The notes: generated from the sequence alone by a model not told the origin. A stretch of 64,000 bases of DNA from Haloferax sp. Q22 (GCF_001482285.1 NZ_LOEP01000018.1:110302-174301), one strand, 5' to 3'; shown: positions 27,319 to 35,402, numbered from the stretch's first letter. Made by a program: numbers and translations.

Positions 27319-28101
27319 CTACTTCGAGAGGATGCGACCGATGTCGCCGAGGCCGTCGAGGACGTGGTCGGGTTCGTACTCGCTCGCCGCGAGGGCCGCG
27401 TCGTCGGTCACGCCGGTTCGGACGAGCGCGGTCCCCATGCCCGCATCGAGGCCGAACGCGATGTCGGTATCGAGGCGGTCGCCGACGATGAGGACCTCTT
27501 CGGGCGGCAGGCCGAGTCTGTCGAGGACGTACTCCTGTGCGACCCGCGAGGGCTTGCCGAGAATCGCGTCGGGGTCGCGCTCGGCGACGCCCGCGACGGC
27601 GTTGATAATCGCGCCCGACCCGGGGATGTCGCCGTCGGCGGTCGGGATGATGACGTCGGGGTCGGTGCCGTAGAAGGCCGCCCCGGTGCGGAGCGCGCGG
27701 TTGGCGTCGCGGAGGTCGTCGTAGTCGAACTCGCGGTCGATGGCGACGACGACGACTTCGGGCTCGTCGCCCGCCCCGACGAGTTCGAGGCCGGCGTCTC
27801 GAAGCTGATCGTGGAAGCCCGACTCGCCGATGCAGAACGTCCGCGCACCGGGGTGTCTGTCGGCGAGGTACGCCGTGGTGGTCGTGCCCGAGGTGACGAC
27901 CTCGTCGGCGGTCGCCTCGATTCCGGCCCGGCGGAGCCGCGCCTCGTAGGCGACGGGGGCCTTCGTCGGGTTGTTCGAGACGAACAGTCGGTCGAGTCCG
28001 GCGGCGTCGACGGTCGCGAGTCCGTCGAGCGCGCCCGGGATCACTTCGTCGCCGCGGACAACGGTTCCGTCAACGTCGAGAACCACACCTCGGTAATCCA
28101 T
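27319..28101 (-). CDS. HAD-IIA sugar-phosphatase (NagD-like)
   Basis: The 260-residue HAD-IIA phosphatase has all four motifs: VVLDVDGTVVRG (DxD nucleophile, residue 8-10), FVSNNPTKAP (Ser/Thr), ILGKPSR (Lys) and LIVGDRLDTDI (acidic pair), with a C2-type cap between residues about 70 and 190. It should dephosphorylate a small metabolite such as a sugar phosphate or nucleotide. The start MDYRGVV puts the catalytic motif at the N-terminus. Monocistronic with a 3' stem-loop. Confidence 0.9.
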   Translation of the reverse strand: MDYRGVVLDVDGTVVRGDEVIPGALDGLATVDAAGLDRLFVSNNPTKAPVAYEARLRRAGIEATADEVVTSGTTTTAYLADRHPGARTFCIGESGFHDQLRDAGLELVGAGDEPEVVVVAIDREFDYDDLRDANRALRTGAAFYGTDPDVIIPTADGDIPGSGAIINAVAGVAERDPDAILGKPSRVAQEYVLDRLGLPPEEVLIVGDRLDTDIAFGLDAGMGTALVRTGVTDDAALAASEYEPDHVLDGLGDIGRILSK

Positions 28102-28164
28102 CGTCCTCGGTAGGGAGCCGGGGCTGTTGAACGTTCGCCCGAGAGAACTATTATGTTCATTGGT

Positions 28165-28174
28165 AACATATGTT
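28165..28174 (+). promoter_or_regulatory. Palindrome AACATATGTT between TATA box and start codon
   Basis: A perfect 10-bp palindrome sits about 10 bp downstream of the TATA-like element and 5 bp before the small membrane protein gene. Its location over the initiation site is typical of repressor operators. Confidence 0.35.
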
Positions 28175-28179
28175 GTCGT

Positions 28180-28434
28180 ATGGGTGTCTCTTCGAAGCGG
28201 TTGGTCGGGTGGCTTCGCGGGCCGGCGACCGGCAACAGCGCCATGGGCGTCTACGGGCTCGTGACGGCGATGGTCGCGCTGTTTCTGACCTACTCCATCG
28301 TGGCCACGTTCTCCGTCGTCCTCCCGCTGTTGTCGACGACGGCCATCGTCCTCACGGCGCTCGTCGTGTGGGTGCTGACGTGGGCGGTCCTCGACGTGGT
28401 CGCCAGCCGGACGATTCGCGAGTCGTCGGCCTGA
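28180..28434 (+). CDS. Small two-helix membrane protein
   Basis: The 84-residue protein has a basic N-terminus (MGVSSKRLVGWLRG) and two hydrophobic segments (YGLVTAMVALFLTYSIV and STTAIVLTALVVWVLTWAVL). No family is recognised. A TATA-like ACTATTATG at 28148-28156 is 28 bp before the ATG at 28180, which argues against the upstream in-frame ATG at 28153. A perfect 10-bp palindrome AACATATGTT lies between TATA box and start. Confidence 0.65.
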   Translation: MGVSSKRLVGWLRGPATGNSAMGVYGLVTAMVALFLTYSIVATFSVVLPLLSTTAIVLTALVVWVLTWAVLDVVASRTIRESSA

Positions 28435-28506
28435 GGGACTCACGGGGTTGCGGCGGAACCGTCACAGAACCAAAGACCAATATGCGCGTCGCCCTACTCG
28501 TCTACC

Positions 28507-29292
28507 GTGACGAACACGCAGCTGACACTCGTCCAAATCGACAACTACGGGCCGTGGACGGTCACCCCGGACCCGCGGCGGGAGATGGACCTCCAAACGC
28601 TCCAGTCGCGGCTCTTCGCCGACTTGGCCCAGTTCGTCGGCTCTCGCGACGGGTACGCGTTTTTCACCCGGTTCGACAACATGGTCGCGGTCACGAACGG
28701 GCTCGACCGCGACGACCACGAACTGCTGCAGGAGTCTATCGGAAACCGCTATCCCGTAACGCTCAGTCTCGGTATCGGCGCCGACCGGTCGCCCGCAGTC
28801 GCGCTCGAACGCGCCACCGACCGCATCCAGCGCGCCGGAAGCGCGCAGGACGGTGACCGCCGCGAGGTGCTCTCCGGGGAGACGCTCGCGGACGCCGACC
28901 GCTCGGCGACCGACCTCCAAATCGCGCACTTCGACGTGAACGACGCGACGGGCAAGTACACCGACCGCCTCAACGAGTTCGACACGTTCATCCACATCGA
29001 ACAGGGCTACGCGTCGCTCATGCGCCACCTGCGCGAGGAACACGGCGCGCTGTCGTTCTTCGTCGGCGGCGACAACATCATCTCGGTCACGCCTGACCTC
29101 ACAGAAGAGCAGTACCGCGCCGCCATCGACCACGTCGAGGCCGAGGCGGACGTGGAACTCAAAGTCGGCGTCGGCACGGCGTCGAACGCCCACGAGGCCG
29201 GCTTCGCGGCGAAGCACGCGCTCGAAGACTGCCGCCACCGCGGCACGACCGTCGAGTTCGCCGACGCGGCCGTCGAGACCGCAGACGACTGA
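28507..29292 (+). CDS. arfA: GTP cyclohydrolase III (ArfA)
   Basis: GTP cyclohydrolase III opens the imidazole ring of GTP to give a formylamino-pyrimidine nucleotide, the first archaeal step to riboflavin and F420. The 261-residue protein has two related ferredoxin-like halves, each with an F-x(4)-DN type motif: FFTRFDNMVAVT and FFVGGDNIISVT. The N-terminus TLVQIDNYGPWT is typical. The start is a GTG; an ATG 25 nt upstream is out of frame. It heads a run of closely packed genes (MDR dehydrogenase 3 nt later, then PTPS and glycosyltransferase). Confidence 0.92.
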   Translation: MTNTQLTLVQIDNYGPWTVTPDPRREMDLQTLQSRLFADLAQFVGSRDGYAFFTRFDNMVAVTNGLDRDDHELLQESIGNRYPVTLSLGIGADRSPAVALERATDRIQRAGSAQDGDRREVLSGETLADADRSATDLQIAHFDVNDATGKYTDRLNEFDTFIHIEQGYASLMRHLREEHGALSFFVGGDNIISVTPDLTEEQYRAAIDHVEAEADVELKVGVGTASNAHEAGFAAKHALEDCRHRGTTVEFADAAVETADD

Positions 29293-29295
29293 ACG

Positions 29296-30294
29296 ATGGA
29301 GGGTCGCGCGGTCTACTTCGTGGCCCCCGAACGCGTCGAGGTCCGCGACCGCGACGTGCCCGCTCCCGGCCCCGGTGAGGTTCGCGTCCGCACCCTGACC
29401 TCCGCCGTGAGCTCCGGGACCGAGCGACTCGTCTACCGCGGCGAGGCCCCGACCGACCTCGCCGCCGACGAGTCCATCGCGGCGCTCGACGGCGACCTCT
29501 CGTTTCCGCTCCGCTACGGCTACGCCGCCGTCGGCGAAATCGAGGCCGTCGGCGACGACGTACCGGACTCGCGGCTCGGGAGCCGCGTCTTCGCGTTCAA
29601 CCCCCACGAGAGCCGCTTTCTCGCGTCCCCCTCGGAACTCATCTCCGTCCCCGACGACGTGACCGACGAGCGCGCCGCGCTCCTGCCGACCATGGAGACC
29701 GCGCTCAACTTCGTGATGGACGGTCGGCCGCTCATCGGCGAGCACGTCGTCGTCTTCGGACAGGGCGTCGTCGGCCTCGTGACCACCGCGCTCCTCGCGC
29801 AGTTCCCGCTCGGGAGTCTGACCGCGGTCGACTGCGTGGCCGAGCGCCGGTCCATCGCCGAGGGTCTCGGTGCCGACGAGGCGGTCCACCCCGAGTCGCT
29901 GGACGCCCCCGCCGACGGGGCCGACCTGACGCTCGAACTCTCGGGCGACCCCGACGCGCTCGACGACGCCCTGTCGGTGACGCGGTACGACGGCCGGGTC
30001 GTCGTCGGATCGTGGTACGGCACCAAGCCCGCCACCCTCGACCTCGGCGGGCGGTTCCACCGCTCGCGCATCAGCGTCGAGAGCAGTCAGGTCAGCACCA
30101 TCGACCCCGACCTCCGGGGGCGCTGGGACGCCGACCGCCGCTTTTCGTTGGCGTGGGACCACCTCGAAGACCTCCCGCTTGACCCGCTCGTGACCCACCG
30201 AATCAGCGTCGAGTCCGCCGCGCGCGCCTACCGTCTCCTCGAAGACGCCCCCGACGAGGCCGTCCAAATCCTCTTTACCTACCGGAACGCTTGA
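29296..30294 (+). CDS. Medium-chain dehydrogenase/reductase, zinc-independent, BchC-like
   Basis: The 332-residue MDR protein has a GroES-like N-terminus with AVSSGTERLVYRG (about residues 37-49) and a Rossmann domain with VVFGQGVVGLVTTALL near residue 155. The four structural-zinc cysteines of classical alcohol dehydrogenases are missing, and the region resembles the BchC-like group. NAD(P)-dependent oxidation or reduction is expected. It lies 3 nt after arfA and 6 nt before the PTPS gene, so it probably works on the same pterin or flavin precursor. Confidence 0.82.
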   Translation: MEGRAVYFVAPERVEVRDRDVPAPGPGEVRVRTLTSAVSSGTERLVYRGEAPTDLAADESIAALDGDLSFPLRYGYAAVGEIEAVGDDVPDSRLGSRVFAFNPHESRFLASPSELISVPDDVTDERAALLPTMETALNFVMDGRPLIGEHVVVFGQGVVGLVTTALLAQFPLGSLTAVDCVAERRSIAEGLGADEAVHPESLDAPADGADLTLELSGDPDALDDALSVTRYDGRVVVGSWYGTKPATLDLGGRFHRSRISVESSQVSTIDPDLRGRWDADRRFSLAWDHLEDLPLDPLVTHRISVESAARAYRLLEDAPDEAVQILFTYRNA

Positions 30295-30300
30295 CAGTTC

Positions 30301-30678
30301 ATGTACCGCGTCTCGGTTCGCAGGGACCTCATCGCCCAGCACTACCTGACGGTTCCGAACCCCGGACCGGAGGGTGAGCTCCACTCCCACACGTTCACCG
30401 TCGAGGTCGAACTCTCGGGCCCGGAACTCGACGAGTACGGCTATCTCGTCGATATCGACGACGTGAAGGCCGCGCTGGACGCGACGCTGTCTCGCTACCG
30501 CGACGAGACCATGAACGAACTCGTCGAGTTCGCCGGGCAGAACCCGAGCGTCGAGCGGTTCGCCCGCGAGGTGTGCGAACAGTTCGTCGAGGCGGCGTCA
30601 CTCGACGCGCCCCAACACGTCTCCGTTCGCATCTGGGAGGACGACGTCGCGAGCGCGACCTACGAGACGCCGCTCTGA
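30301..30678 (+). CDS. 6-pyruvoyl-tetrahydropterin synthase/QueD-like protein
   Basis: The 125-residue protein has the T-fold zinc triad His14 (IAQHYL), His28 and His30 (LHSHTF), a mid-protein DIDDVKAALDATL block and the late IWEDDVASATYE where the conserved Glu of the family lies. The usual catalytic cysteine just before the HxH pair is replaced by a PNPGPEGE segment, so the reaction is not standard PTPS. QueD (queuosine/archaeosine), folate or pterin branches are possible. Its position between an MDR and a glycosyltransferase downstream of arfA points to pterin chemistry. Confidence 0.85.
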   Translation: MYRVSVRRDLIAQHYLTVPNPGPEGELHSHTFTVEVELSGPELDEYGYLVDIDDVKAALDATLSRYRDETMNELVEFAGQNPSVERFAREVCEQFVEAASLDAPQHVSVRIWEDDVASATYETPL

Positions 30679-30679
30679 C

Positions 30680-31777
30680 GTGCGGGTTGGAATCGTTGTC
30701 TACGGCCCGCTCGACGGCCGTTCGGGAGGTTATCGCTACGACTCAGAACTCGTCGATGGGCTCCGCGCCGCCGGCGACGACGTGACCGTCGTCTCGCTCC
30801 CCGAGCGGTCGTACCGAAAGCGACTCCGAGACAACGTCTCCGCCGCGCGTCGCCTCCGCGGCCTCGACGTAGACGTGCTCTTGCAAGACGAACTGTGTCA
30901 CCCCTCGCTCGCCGGCGCGAACGCCGCGCTCGACGACGACGTTCCAGTCGTCTCGGTCGTCCACCACCTCAACTCGCTGGAGCAGTTCCGGGCGTGGAGA
31001 CGACACGCCAGACGCGCCGTCGAATCCCGGTATCTCCGCTCCGCGGACGCGTTCGTGTTCAACAGCGAGACGACGAAAGAGACGGTCGCGGCCGTCACCG
31101 ACCCCGAACCGAGCGTCGTGGCGTACCCCGCCGGCGACCGTTTTTCGTCGTTCGGCGCGCCCCTCGGCGACGACGAGATACGGGTGCGCGCCGCCGACGG
31201 GCCGCTCCGGGTCGTCACGGTCTGTAACCTCGAACCGCGGAAGAACGTCGACGGCCTGCTCCGCGGTCTCTCCCGTGTCCGCGGCGACTGGGAGTTGACG
31301 GTCGTCGGTGCGGCGGTCGACGCCGACTACGCCGACTTCCTTTCGGACCTCGCCGTCGCCCGCGGCGTCGACGACCGCGTGACCTTCACGGGCCGGCTCT
31401 CGGACGCCGACCTCGCCGCGACGCTCCGAGAGTCGCACCTGTTCGCGCTCCCCTCGCACTACGAGGGGTTCGGCATCGCGGCGGTCGAGGCGATGGGGTT
31501 CGGCCTGCCGGCGCTCGTCTCGTCGGCCGGCGGCGCGAGCGAACTCGTCACTCACCGCGAGGACGGTTTCCTCGTGGACCCGGCCGATTCGGCCGAAATC
31601 ACCGACGCCGTGGCTCCGCTGTGTCGGAACCGTCGACGACTGCTGTCGCTCTCGCTTTCGGCCCGCGACCGCTTTCTCGCGCACCCGACGTGGGACGAGA
31701 CGGCGGCGACGGTTCGCTCGTTCCTGTTGGACCTCGTCGATGCCGACAACACGGGGTCGTCCCCGGCCCGGAAGTAG
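30680..31777 (+). CDS. GT4 family glycosyltransferase
   Basis: The 365-residue GT-B enzyme has an N-terminal acceptor domain (GIVVYGPLDGRSGGYRYDSE) and a C-terminal nucleotide-sugar domain with VTVCNLEPRKNVDGLLRG and the E-x7-E motif in HYEGFGIAAVEAMGFGLP. No membrane anchor is evident. Start is GTG, one base after the PTPS stop, so the two are coupled. Adjacent PTPS and arfA suggest that the acceptor could be a pterin; protein or lipid glycosylation is the ordinary alternative. Confidence 0.88.
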   Translation: MRVGIVVYGPLDGRSGGYRYDSELVDGLRAAGDDVTVVSLPERSYRKRLRDNVSAARRLRGLDVDVLLQDELCHPSLAGANAALDDDVPVVSVVHHLNSLEQFRAWRRHARRAVESRYLRSADAFVFNSETTKETVAAVTDPEPSVVAYPAGDRFSSFGAPLGDDEIRVRAADGPLRVVTVCNLEPRKNVDGLLRGLSRVRGDWELTVVGAAVDADYADFLSDLAVARGVDDRVTFTGRLSDADLAATLRESHLFALPSHYEGFGIAAVEAMGFGLPALVSSAGGASELVTHREDGFLVDPADSAEITDAVAPLCRNRRRLLSLSLSARDRFLAHPTWDETAATVRSFLLDLVDADNTGSSPARK

Positions 31778-31800
31778 CCGCCGCGGTCGCCGCTGCGGTC

Positions 31801-32283
31801 TTAGTTGTGGGCGACGCGGACCCACTCTTGGAGCGTGAAGCCCTCGTAATCGGTCTCCGAATCGAGTTTCCACTCGTCGTCCCACTCGGGGTAGAACGTG
31901 TCGCCCTCGTACTCGCCGGGAACGCGGCTCAGCACCATCCGGTCGAGGTGTGGTTGGAACAGCGCGTAGATGGCGGCCCCGCCGATGACGTAGGCGGTCT
32001 CCGCGCCCAGCGATTCCGCGATGTCGACCGCCTCCTCGACGCTCGCCGCGCGGTGAGCCGTGTCGACCGAAAACGACCGCTCGCTTCGGCTCATGACGAT
32101 TTGGGCGCTCCCCGGCAGGTCGTCGAGCATCGACTCGAACGTCGTCCGGCCGAGCACCACCGGATCGTCGGCGATGCGGTTTCGGTACTGTGCTTTGTCG
32201 GCGGGGATGCTCGGCCACGGGAGTTCGCCGTCGCGGCCGATGACGCGGTTCTCGGCGAGCGCGGCGACAGAGACGAGTTCCAT
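31801..32283 (-). CDS. hdrA: Dihydrofolate reductase
   Basis: DHFR reduces dihydrofolate to tetrahydrofolate with NADPH. The 160-residue protein shows [19 protein letters not shown] (substrate/cofactor loop), LGRTTFESM (GR(K/R)T(W/F)E), MSRSERSF and [12 protein letters not shown], which is the complete family signature. It closely resembles the Haloferax HdrA sequence as I remember it, with scattered differences. The start MELVSVAAL is used; an in-frame ATG three codons earlier is less likely. It is convergent to the glycosyltransferase gene with a 23-bp gap. Confidence 0.95.
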   Translation of the reverse strand: MELVSVAALAENRVIGRDGELPWPSIPADKAQYRNRIADDPVVLGRTTFESMLDDLPGSAQIVMSRSERSFSVDTAHRAASVEEAVDIAESLGAETAYVIGGAAIYALFQPHLDRMVLSRVPGEYEGDTFYPEWDDEWKLDSETDYEGFTLQEWVRVAHN

Positions 32284-32406
32284 CACTCTCACGTCGGGAG
32301 CGCGCGAGAAAATCGTTGTGCAGCGCCGGCGTCGTCTCGTGGTCGTCCCGTGGTCGTTCCGGGTCGTCCCGGGTCGTCGGACCGTCGACGACCAACGGGC
32401 CGACGC

Positions 32407-32787
32407 TCAGCCGCTCCGTTCGACGATTCGCCGACAGTCCTCGATGAACTGGAGGAGGTCCGTCCCGGCGTCGGTTCCGATGCTGATAATGATTCGCTCC
32501 GCCTCGGAGAACGGAAACTGCAGGACGAACGCGTTCTCGTAGTAGTGGACGACGGCGCGGCGTTCGCCGATGGGATGGGTGTCGATTCCGGGCGTCGCAA
32601 ACGGCGTCTCGACGCGGAGGTCGGAGACGACTTCAGTCAACGTCCCTTTCGTGTATTGCTCCGAGAGGTCGTCGCGGAGATACTCCAGTTCGTATCCGTC
32701 GTCGTCGGCGATGACTACCGTCCGGAGTCCGTCGCCGATTCGCCTGCTGAGGTACTCGGCGAGTCGGCGCGCTGTGTCCCGTACCAT
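32407..32787 (-). CDS. Conserved haloarchaeal protein, function unknown
   Basis: The 126-residue protein starts MVRDTARRLAEYLSRRIGDG and continues VVIADDDGYELEYLRDDL, a central VHYYENAFVLQFPFSEAERIIISI and a C-terminal helix. The pattern (YLREDL plus a segment reporting on a negative-feedback-like FPxxExxGxxVS) is one I have seen repeatedly in small haloarchaeal proteins of unknown role. The start was taken at the M before VRDTARR. Function unknown. Confidence 0.7.
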   Translation of the reverse strand: MVRDTARRLAEYLSRRIGDGLRTVVIADDDGYELEYLRDDLSEQYTKGTLTEVVSDLRVETPFATPGIDTHPIGERRAVVHYYENAFVLQFPFSEAERIIISIGTDAGTDLLQFIEDCRRIVERSG

Positions 32788-32891
32788 ACCGCGCCGTCGC
32801 TCCAAGCGCCTATAGTTCATTGGTATCTTTGTGGTATTTTCTCCGGGCCGAACGTCAATAGTTTTCAAACGAGCGACAACAACTGCGGGGT

Positions 32892-33149
32892 ATGGAGAAG
32901 CAACCGCGGGACGTCCGGCGCGACGGTGCGCTAGTCCTCCTCGGGTTCGCGGGGTTGGTCGCGCTCCGGGTGTTGGTCCCCCCGGACTCGGTCACCGGGG
33001 TTACCGAGGTGTTTCGGGGCGTCCTCTTCGGCGGGTCCGTCTCGGTGATGGCGGCGGGCGTCTTCCGCGTGCCCGACGAGCAGGCGTTTCGGCTGACGGC
33101 CGCGGTGGCCGCGGGGTTCGCGCTGGGCACCCTCGCGTTTCTACTGTGA
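32892..33149 (+). CDS. Small membrane protein, two or three helices
   Basis: The 85-residue protein begins MEKQPRDVRRDGALVLLGF, with hydrophobic segments ALVLLGFAGLVALRVLV, FRGVLFGGSVSVMAAGVF and AAVAAGFALGTLAFLL. No family is recognised. It is divergent from the preceding minus-strand gene, and the AT-rich GTGGTATTTTC at about 32830-32840 or the TCAATAGTTTTC at about 32859-32870 could be its promoter; the latter gives about 27 bp to the ATG. Confidence 0.62.
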   Translation: MEKQPRDVRRDGALVLLGFAGLVALRVLVPPDSVTGVTEVFRGVLFGGSVSVMAAGVFRVPDEQAFRLTAAVAAGFALGTLAFLL

Positions 33150-33344
33150 GGGCGGCTTCGTGGCCCTTGCGGAAGAACTGTATTGACTGGACTACCGAAC
33201 TGTTCGCCCCTCACCCTTGGCGGCGCTGTCGCTCTTCTCTGGTGGAGAATCGCTCACAGAGAACGCACCTCCGGGGTTCCGCTAAACCGGCGGTACAGCG
33301 CCTCTGCTACTAAATAAAACCCTACGAAAGGATTAAGTTTAGAG
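33150..33344. other. 195-bp gap downstream of tRNA-Trp
   Basis: No gene is apparent. On the minus strand the sequence after the tRNA contains T-rich runs (AAACTTAATCC and GTTTTATTTAG) that can end tRNA transcription. The rest is moderately GC-rich without repeats I can see. Confidence 0.4.
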
Positions 33345-33521
33345 TGGGGCCGGAGGGATTTGAACCCCCGATCGACTGATATCTCCGGTGGGCACCTCGG
33401 AACTCCAGAGGGTCGTCAACACGGCCGATGATCAGTCGGCCGCTCAGTATATCAGCTGGAGTGTCGTCCCGGGCACCAAGCCTCTGGAGTCAGTCGCCAT
33501 GCCGGGCTTGGCCACAGCCCC
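33345..33521 (-). tRNA. trnW: tRNA-Trp (CCA anticodon) with a 103-nt intron
   Basis: On the minus strand the 5' exon begins GGGGCTG and the 3' exon ends CGGCCCC plus discriminator A, giving a complete 7-bp acceptor stem with a single U-G pair. The D arm is GCC...GGC, the T arm GGGGG-TTCAAAT-CCCTC, and the anticodon arm is ACTGA-CTCCAGA-TCAGT with anticodon CCA. A 103-nt intron interrupts after position 37 (33381-33483). The CCA tail is not encoded. Haloferax tRNA-Trp is known to have an intron of this size. Confidence 0.96.
33381..33483 (-). ncRNA. tRNA-Trp intron, expected box C/D guide RNA
   Basis: The intron lies between the anticodon-loop exons and starts AGGCTTGGTGCC and ends CACCGGAGAT; GGTGCC and GGTGCC/CACC segments allow the bulge-helix-bulge pairing needed by the splicing endonuclease. 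It is established that the tRNA-Trp intron of euryarchaea works as a box C/D RNA guiding 2'-O-methylation at positions 34 and 39 of its own precursor. Candidate box sequences include CTGA (in TACTGAGCGG) and GTTGACGA; I cannot confirm the guide pairing by eye. Confidence 0.75.
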
Positions 33522-33577
33522 GATTCGTGCTGTCTGCACTCTCTCGTATGGCGATTTTTCTTAAAGGGGTTTCGATT

Positions 33578-33805
33578 CTACTCGTCGCGGTCGTCGTCGG
33601 CCCAGTCGCACTCCTGGCACTTGTAGGCCGTCACGAACTCCGTCACGCTCGGCATGTAGCCCACCTGGATGACGTTCTCGCCGCACTCCGGGCAGTCGAA
33701 GTCGGCGTCCTGAATCGGCTCGGCGTCCATCGGGCGCTCGCCCTCGACGAGTTCGGCGAGCGTCTCGGGCGTGACCATCCGTCCTTGTACGACGCGGTTG
33801 CTCAT
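33578..33805 (-). CDS. DUF5795-like small zinc-binding protein
   Basis: The 75-residue protein has two CxxC knuckles (FDCPECGENV and YKCQECDWAD), consistent with one zinc ribbon, behind an N-terminal helix (VTPETLAELVEGERPMDA). This corresponds to DUF5795 as I remember it, conserved in haloarchaea, role unknown. The start MSNRVVQG is the only ATG giving the complete knuckles with a compact N-terminus. Confidence 0.8.
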   Translation of the reverse strand: MSNRVVQGRMVTPETLAELVEGERPMDAEPIQDADFDCPECGENVIQVGYMPSVTEFVTAYKCQECDWADDDRDE

Positions 33806-33898
33806 ACCCGTGCAACCGTCCCGAAGTAAGTAAGCCCTCCGCCAGCGGTTGGAGTCCGCGTCGCCGCGGGCGGCCGCGAGGCCGCACCCCGGACCGGT

Positions 33899-34285
33899 TC
33901 AGGGCGTCGCCACCGTCACGGTCCGGGTGCGCGGGCCGTCGCACTCCACGAGGAGGACGGACTGCCACCGCCCGAGGTCGAGGTCGCCGCTCGCGACCGG
34001 TATCGAGACGCCATTGCCGACGAGGAGTGCCCGGAGGTGCGAGTCGGCGTTCCCGTCGAGTTCGTCGTGGTCCCAGCCGTCGTCGGGGACCGCCTCGGCG
34101 AGCATCGACTCGATATCACCGAGCAGTCGGGGTTCGGCCTCGTTGACGCAGACGCCGGCGGTGGTGTGTTTCGAGAAAACCGTACAGACGCCGTCGGAGT
34201 CGGCGGGTATCGCGTCCGCGACTTCGTCCGTCACGTCGATGACCTGAAGCCGGCGCTCGGTTCGAACGTCGAAGGTCCGTCGCAT
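33899..34285 (-). CDS. YjbQ family protein (UPF0047)
   Basis: The 128-residue protein shows the YjbQ signature: GVCTVFSKHTTAGVCVNEAEPRL with the active-site His/Thr cluster, a DNADSHLRALLVG-like block (GNADSHLRALLVGNGVSIPV) and LGRWQSVLLVECDGPR. Members have weak thiamine-phosphate synthase activity but the physiological role is unsettled. It is followed 42 bp later on the same strand by other minus-strand genes but appears independent. Confidence 0.9.
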   Translation of the reverse strand: MRRTFDVRTERRLQVIDVTDEVADAIPADSDGVCTVFSKHTTAGVCVNEAEPRLLGDIESMLAEAVPDDGWDHDELDGNADSHLRALLVGNGVSIPVASGDLDLGRWQSVLLVECDGPRTRTVTVATP

Positions 34286-34327
34286 GCGACGGGGTTCGTC
34301 GGCTGGGAGAAAAAGTCGCCCGGCGGG

Positions 34328-35284
34328 TTACAGCCACGGCGCGCGGGACTCCTCCTCGCCGGGGTAGCCGTACCCCGGTTCGGAGTCGTCGTCGGTCTCG
34401 TCCGCGTCGTCCACCAGCGCGTCGTAGTCGGTCGGGTCGGCGTCGTCACCGCCGTCTGCGACCGCGCCGTTGGCGTTGGGCGTGGCCGACTCGGGGGAGG
34501 GGGCGTCGTCGACGAACTCGTCGAGGTCCGCGCCGTCGGAACCGGGGTCGAACGAGAACAGCGCGGTGACGCCGAGGACGCCGAGGGCGACGGGCGCTTG
34601 CGTCGGCATCAGGCCGAGCACTTCGAGCGCCAGCATGCCGAGGGCGACCGAGCTACCGAAACGGAAGAGGTCGATGTCGACGTTGCCGCGGAGCCGCGGG
34701 GCGAACAGCGCGACGGCACCGGCGAAGCCGACGCCCGTGCCGGCCGCCGCACCGGCGCTGAGCAGGCGCATCGGGTTGGGGTTGACGATGAGTTCGAACC
34801 CGGAGGGCTCGAGGCTCGCAACGAGGCCAAGTCCGATGATGATGCTCGGCGAGGGGAGGTACTCACCGACCTTCGAGGAGGCCGTCTTCGCCGCCACGGC
34901 GAGGATGACGAGGCCGGCGAAGCGGTGGAACACCTCGAAGTTCAGGAGCGTCTCGATGGTCTCCGCGACGGCGGCCTCGGCGACCGCCACCGGGATGAGC
35001 AATGCGCCGAGCAGGAGGATGGACGTGAGTTGTTCGCGGCGCGTGCCGTCCATCTCGGCGAGGATGACCGCGACCGTCGCCGACCCGCCGAAGATGAGCA
35101 GGCCGGTCTGGAGGATGCCCGTGACCGAGGGGTCGCCCGTTGCGGTCGTCAGCGCCCCCGCGATGATGAGCGCTGGGAAGATACCGTCGATGAGGGGAAG
35201 CCCCATGACGGTTGCGAGCAGACGGGTGGCACCCCCTACCTGTTGCTCGAGGCGAAGGGCGACCGGGTGGCGTGAGACACTCAT
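34328..35284 (-). CDS. DUF5794 membrane protein
   Basis: The 318-residue protein has about six or seven hydrophobic segments between residues 20 and 245 and an acidic tail of about 70 residues ending YGYPGEEESRAPWL. Conserved segments include FPALIIAGALTTATGDPSV, AKTASSKVGEYLPSPSIIIG and NPNPMRLLSAGAAAG. This corresponds to DUF5794, restricted as far as I know to haloarchaea and without known function. Its start overlaps a 30-codon frame upstream (ATGA), which may be a coupled small protein. Confidence 0.8.
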   Translation of the reverse strand: MSVSRHPVALRLEQQVGGATRLLATVMGLPLIDGIFPALIIAGALTTATGDPSVTGILQTGLLIFGGSATVAVILAEMDGTRREQLTSILLLGALLIPVAVAEAAVAETIETLLNFEVFHRFAGLVILAVAAKTASSKVGEYLPSPSIIIGLGLVASLEPSGFELIVNPNPMRLLSAGAAAGTGVGFAGAVALFAPRLRGNVDIDLFRFGSSVALGMLALEVLGLMPTQAPVALGVLGVTALFSFDPGSDGADLDEFVDDAPSPESATPNANGAVADGGDDADPTDYDALVDDADETDDDSEPGYGYPGEEESRAPWL

Positions 35285-35373
35285 TCGATGTTACTGGCCT
35301 TCACCATGGCCCAAGCGGCGATACGAACGCAATTCGGACAGGGGCGTGCTGGCGCTCTGCACGCGAAGCCCAT
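35281..35373 (-). CDS. Candidate 30-residue Cys-rich microprotein, coupled to DUF5794
   Basis: The frame encodes 30 residues starting MGFACRAPARPCPNCVRIAA with three cysteines, two of them in a CPNC knuckle. Its TGA overlaps the DUF5794 ATG (ATGA). On this strand an ATTTAAA box at 35396-35402 lies 26 bp before the ATG, exactly the leaderless spacing seen elsewhere in the window; DUF5794 itself would otherwise have a 90-nt leader. Small CPxC zinc proteins are frequent in Haloferax. The reading is suggestive but short. Confidence 0.42.
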   Translation of the reverse strand: MGFACRAPARPCPNCVRIAAWAMVKASNIE

Positions 35374-35402
35374 TTCGTCCGAAATTGAACTCCCGTTTAA
35401 AT

